Source of the DNA: GCA-2731375 sp964631725
Lineage (GTDB): Bacteria; Pseudomonadota; Alphaproteobacteria; GCA-2731375
Direction of reading: 5' to 3'
Length of the DNA stretch: 64,000 nt
Assembly (NCBI GenBank): GCA_964631725.1
Contig: CAZVYX010000025.1
Span: 17,457-81,456 of the forward strand
The position numbers and the translations under genes were made by a program. Positions 61,632 through 64,000 of the stretch are shown one piece after another. The notes beneath the pieces were generated by a model, which made no database searches, was not told where the DNA came from, and was given only the letters and a program-made list of their open reading frames with translations. Positions within the stretch are counted from its first letter, which is position 1. Each line of letters opens with the position of its first letter.

Positions 61632-62066
61632 ATGAGCGAACCCCTAAGATGTAGCCGGGCCGAGAACGACATGGTCGCGCTTGGAATTGCCGCCAATATG
61701 CTGCACGCATCGCCGCCCTTCGACAGGCAAAGCGCCAAAGGTTTTGTCGGCACCTTGCTGGGCCAGATCTCCAGGAAGCACTACGTCTTTACAATGCGCG
61801 GCAAAGAAATTCTCGGCTATGCCGGTTGGTCGCTGTGCAGCGAAGAGGTCGCCCGTAGCTGGTCGGAAGGGCGCTATACACCCAAGTACGAGGAATCCAT
61901 TGACGGACCCTGCGTGATGGTCGCTACCTTCTTCGCCGAAAATCCGGAGGCAACCCGTTTCCAGGCGCAATATTTGAGAAGTCTGAAACCCGACGCGGCG
62001 CTAATCGGGCGGCGGGAATACGCTGATGGTAGGATGCGGCCCCTTGTGCTGCCCGGGCAGAAGTAG
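61632..62066 (+). CDS. HlyC/toxin-activating acyltransferase-like protein
   Basis: 144 residues from ATG 61632 (the frame opens 12 codons earlier). The pattern ALGIAANMLHASPP, YVFTMRGKEILGYAGWSLCSEEVARSW follows the first half of HlyC (compact GNAT-like fold that acylates RTX toxin lysines). The HlyC catalytic His after SP appears to be Phe-Asp here and the catalytic Asp is not evident, so activity is doubtful. It converges on an RTX/cadherin-type protein, which would be a logical partner. Confidence 0.55.
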   Translation: MSEPLRCSRAENDMVALGIAANMLHASPPFDRQSAKGFVGTLLGQISRKHYVFTMRGKEILGYAGWSLCSEEVARSWSEGRYTPKYEESIDGPCVMVATFFAENPEATRFQAQYLRSLKPDAALIGRREYADGRMRPLVLPGQK

Positions 62067-62097
62067 TTCAGCTTCTGCCCGGAGCCAAGAGTTTTTA
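62053..62097 (+). terminator. Rho-independent terminator of the HlyC-like gene
   Basis: CCGGGCAGAAG (62053-62063) and CTTCTGCCCGG (62072-62082) form a perfect 11-bp stem with an 8-nt loop that includes the stop codon, followed by a T-run at 62092-62096. Confidence 0.75.
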
Positions 62098-62122
62098 CTT
62101 CAACCGCGCCGTCTCCGACCTC

Positions 62123-64000
62123 TTATACGAAGACGAAGTCATCTTCGTGCAGGTCGCCCAGATTGACGCCGATCAGTGTGACGCTATCACCGCCGCCCAG
62201 GTCCAGTTCCGTATCGGCGCCCGTCTGGCTGGCACCCGCCAGTAGCTCGGTCAGATTGGCGTGGGTGGTATCGCCGCGCAGATCAATGACATCGTCGCTG
62301 CCGGCACCGGCCGTGAAGTCGATGATGGTGTCGTTGCCGTCACCGTCGACGAAGACGAACAGATCGTCGCCCGCATCGCCAAACAAGCTGTCATCGCCGC
62401 CGCCGCCGTTCAGGTAGTCGTCACCGTCGCTGGCGATCAGCAGATCTTCGCCAGCGTCACCTTCAAGCACCACATCGTAAAACCCGCTGAACTTGTCGTT
62501 GATCTGAAGATCATCGGCAACATAATATTTATGGGTGGTGCTAGAGCCCGACTTGCCGCTCCAGAAGGAGGTGCCGGAGTGGGGATCCATGATGACGGTA
62601 TCAACATCCGTGAAGTTTACATCGATATTATGAACCGCGTCGCTGGTGATCCAGTAATCGACAGACGAACTGACCAAGGCACCGTCCTTGTAGCCGAGAA
62701 AATTGACATGATCGCCGATGCTGTATGGGCCGGTAGCACCGCCGGTATGGTCGACAAGGTACCCGCGAAGCGTGAACTCGCCGCCCAGGAAATCGAACTC
62801 GTGACCATCGCTACTGGCCATCAGCCTGACGCTGTCATTCTCCGGCCAATTTTCGGTCTCGAATGCCAGGGAACCGTTATGGTAGCCGACCTGACTGTGG
62901 CTTTCGCCGAAGTCGAAGCGGCCAAATGTTCCGGCATCACTAAAGGTACCGACGGCGCCGTCCGTTTGGCCAGAGGTGGTAAAGGTTACATTTTGGCTGA
63001 GATTCAACTCGACAGGGACGGCCGCGTCGGTGACGGCCAAGTTGACTGTACCCGTCACCGCGCTCTGCCCGTCGGAGACCTGATAGGTAAGAATGGAGCT
63101 CTCGGTCGCCGTCACGGCTTTGGCGGCAAATTTCAGCTCGGTTAGCTGCGTAACGGTCAGAGCGTCGCCGGACTGGACGGCGGCACCGTTTGCCAGGGTC
63201 ACGGTGCCGTTTGTCGGCAATAGATCCACGGTGATGGCCAACGGATCGCCATCCGGGTCGAACGGCGCGTCAATTCTCAGTTCCGCCGGCTGCGCATCAT
63301 CAGCCAGCACGACCGACTTTTCGGCGTCCGGCACAGGCGCATATTCCACATCAATCATGACCGTTGCCGTATCGGTCAGACCCGATTGATCCACCAGGGT
63401 ATAGTCGAAGGTGTCGTTGCCACTGACCAACGCGAGCGGATTGTAGGTGAAGCTGCCGTCGGCCAGAAGGTTGACGGTTCCACCCTGGGTCGTCGTCAAA
63501 GTTGCCGGCACCACGGTAAGCCCGGCAGCATCGTCGCTGTCGGCACCATTGCCGTTGTCCGCCAACACGTTGCCGGTGACCGGCGTGCCCTCGATACCGG
63601 TGAACATGTCCACTCGCGCCACCGGCGCGTCGTTGACCGGATTGACAGTCAGATTGGCGGTCGTCGCCATAGCGGCGATGCCGTCAGTGACATCGTAGGA
63701 CAGCTCGACCGCGCCGTTCCAATCAGCCGCCGGTGTGATCGTCCAGGTATCGTCGCCATTGTCCGTGATACTGGCATTGCCTTGGGAGACAACCACGTTA
63801 ACCGCTGAGAGTATATCGCCCGCATCAATGTCGTCGGCATTGGCCAGCAACTCGGCCAGGCTGACCGTGGTGCTGGTGTCTTCATCGGTGGCGGCAAGCG
63901 CCCCCGGGCCGGCAACCGTCGGCGCGTCGTTGACCGGATTGACAGTCAGGTTGGCGGTAGCCGCCGAATTGGCCCTGCCGTCGGTGACATCGTAGGGCGG
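62123..64000 (-). CDS. Cadherin-repeat/RTX secreted protein (5' partial)
   Basis: 625 residues visible; the start lies beyond the window. Tandem cadherin-like/VCBS-type repeats recur (NPVNDAPVARVD, FTYNPLALVSGNDTFDYT, then FDPDGDPLAIT). A unique ~170-residue domain (~FGESHSQVGYHNGS onward) follows, then calcium-binding RTX nonapeptides (GGGGDDSLFGDAGDDLFVF, GNDTIIDF) and a C-terminus typical of type I secretion. Probably a giant adhesin or matrix protein. The internal repeats are near-identical in DNA, so assembly here deserves caution. Confidence 0.88.
   Translation of the reverse strand, partial: PPYDVTDGRANSAATANLTVNPVNDAPTVAGPGALAATDEDTSTTVSLAELLANADDIDAGDILSAVNVVVSQGNASITDNGDDTWTITPAADWNGAVELSYDVTDGIAAMATTANLTVNPVNDAPVARVDMFTGIEGTPVTGNVLADNGNGADSDDAAGLTVVPATLTTTQGGTVNLLADGSFTYNPLALVSGNDTFDYTLVDQSGLTDTATVMIDVEYAPVPDAEKSVVLADDAQPAELRIDAPFDPDGDPLAITVDLLPTNGTVTLANGAAVQSGDALTVTQLTELKFAAKAVTATESSILTYQVSDGQSAVTGTVNLAVTDAAVPVELNLSQNVTFTTSGQTDGAVGTFSDAGTFGRFDFGESHSQVGYHNGSLAFETENWPENDSVRLMASSDGHEFDFLGGEFTLRGYLVDHTGGATGPYSIGDHVNFLGYKDGALVSSSVDYWITSDAVHNIDVNFTDVDTVIMDPHSGTSFWSGKSGSSTTHKYYVADDLQINDKFSGFYDVVLEGDAGEDLLIASDGDDYLNGGGGDDSLFGDAGDDLFVFVDGDGNDTIIDFTAGAGSDDVIDLRGDTTHANLTELLAGASQTGADTELDLGGGDSVTLIGVNLGDLHEDDFVFV

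Noticed and set aside
1..64000. CRISPR arrays, transposases, tRNA and rRNA genes
   Set aside because: No regularly spaced repeats, transposase-like proteins or cloverleaf/rRNA sequences were recognised on either strand; very short or degenerate cases could be missed by eye.

Overview
The window is GC-rich, almost fully coding DNA. It looks like an alphaproteobacterium, possibly Rhodospirillales-like, judging from the CbtB-type cobalt protein, the TRAP transporter, the FCD-type GntR and IclR regulators and the FNR/DNR-style boxes. No rRNA, tRNA or other phylogenetic marker is present, so the taxonomy is inference. I see no insertion sequence, CRISPR array, tRNA or rRNA gene.

Region 1 (1-8.7 kb) is mixed: a partial iron-sulfur/molybdopterin oxidoreductase fusion, an orphan OmpR-type response regulator, a radical SAM/SPASM protein followed by an acyl-CoA synthetase, a TetR regulator and a nitronate monooxygenase-like flavoprotein.

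Region 2 (8.9-40.1 kb) is a large corrinoid-dependent one-carbon island. It has two nearly identical stand-alone corrinoid proteins, three stand-alone uroporphyrinogen-decarboxylase-type (URO-D) methyltransferases, and four long proteins in which a URO-D methyltransferase is fused to its own corrinoid domain (the architecture of the chloromethane enzyme CmuA). It also has a RACo-type corrinoid activator with a ferredoxin, a methyl-tetrahydrofolate:corrinoid methyltransferase, MetV plus MetF, and formate-tetrahydrofolate ligase. CbtB and a TRAP transporter complete the set. The logic is: import or generate a methylated substrate, move the methyl group to Co(I), pass it to tetrahydrofolate, oxidise it through methylene- and formyl-tetrahydrofolate, and release formate with ATP. 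Regulators (IclR, GntR) and side-chain enzymes (PhyH-type dioxygenase, acyl-CoA dehydrogenase) are interleaved. The methyl donors cannot be read from sequence.

Region 3 (40.3-61.2 kb) is a copper/cytochrome respiratory cluster. Its apparent terminal protein (59278-61029) is a NosZ-like seven-bladed propeller plus cupredoxin in which one expected CuZ histidine and one CuA histidine are changed. Around it are a Rieske-less b6-type cytochrome b, a subunit-IV-like protein ending in a c-type haem, a second all-in-one cytochrome b-c fusion, several monohaem c cytochromes and two Vgb-like beta-propellers. An ABC quartet, SCO, TlpA-type thioredoxins, CcdA and a CcmH variant complete it. Three TTGA-N6-TCAA boxes, two of them inside a duplicated leader, sit at three of its promoter regions and suggest oxygen/nitric-oxide type control by a Crp/FNR-family regulator.

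Region 4 (61.6-64 kb) holds a short HlyC-like protein and the C-terminal part of a very long cadherin-repeat/RTX secreted protein that runs off the window.
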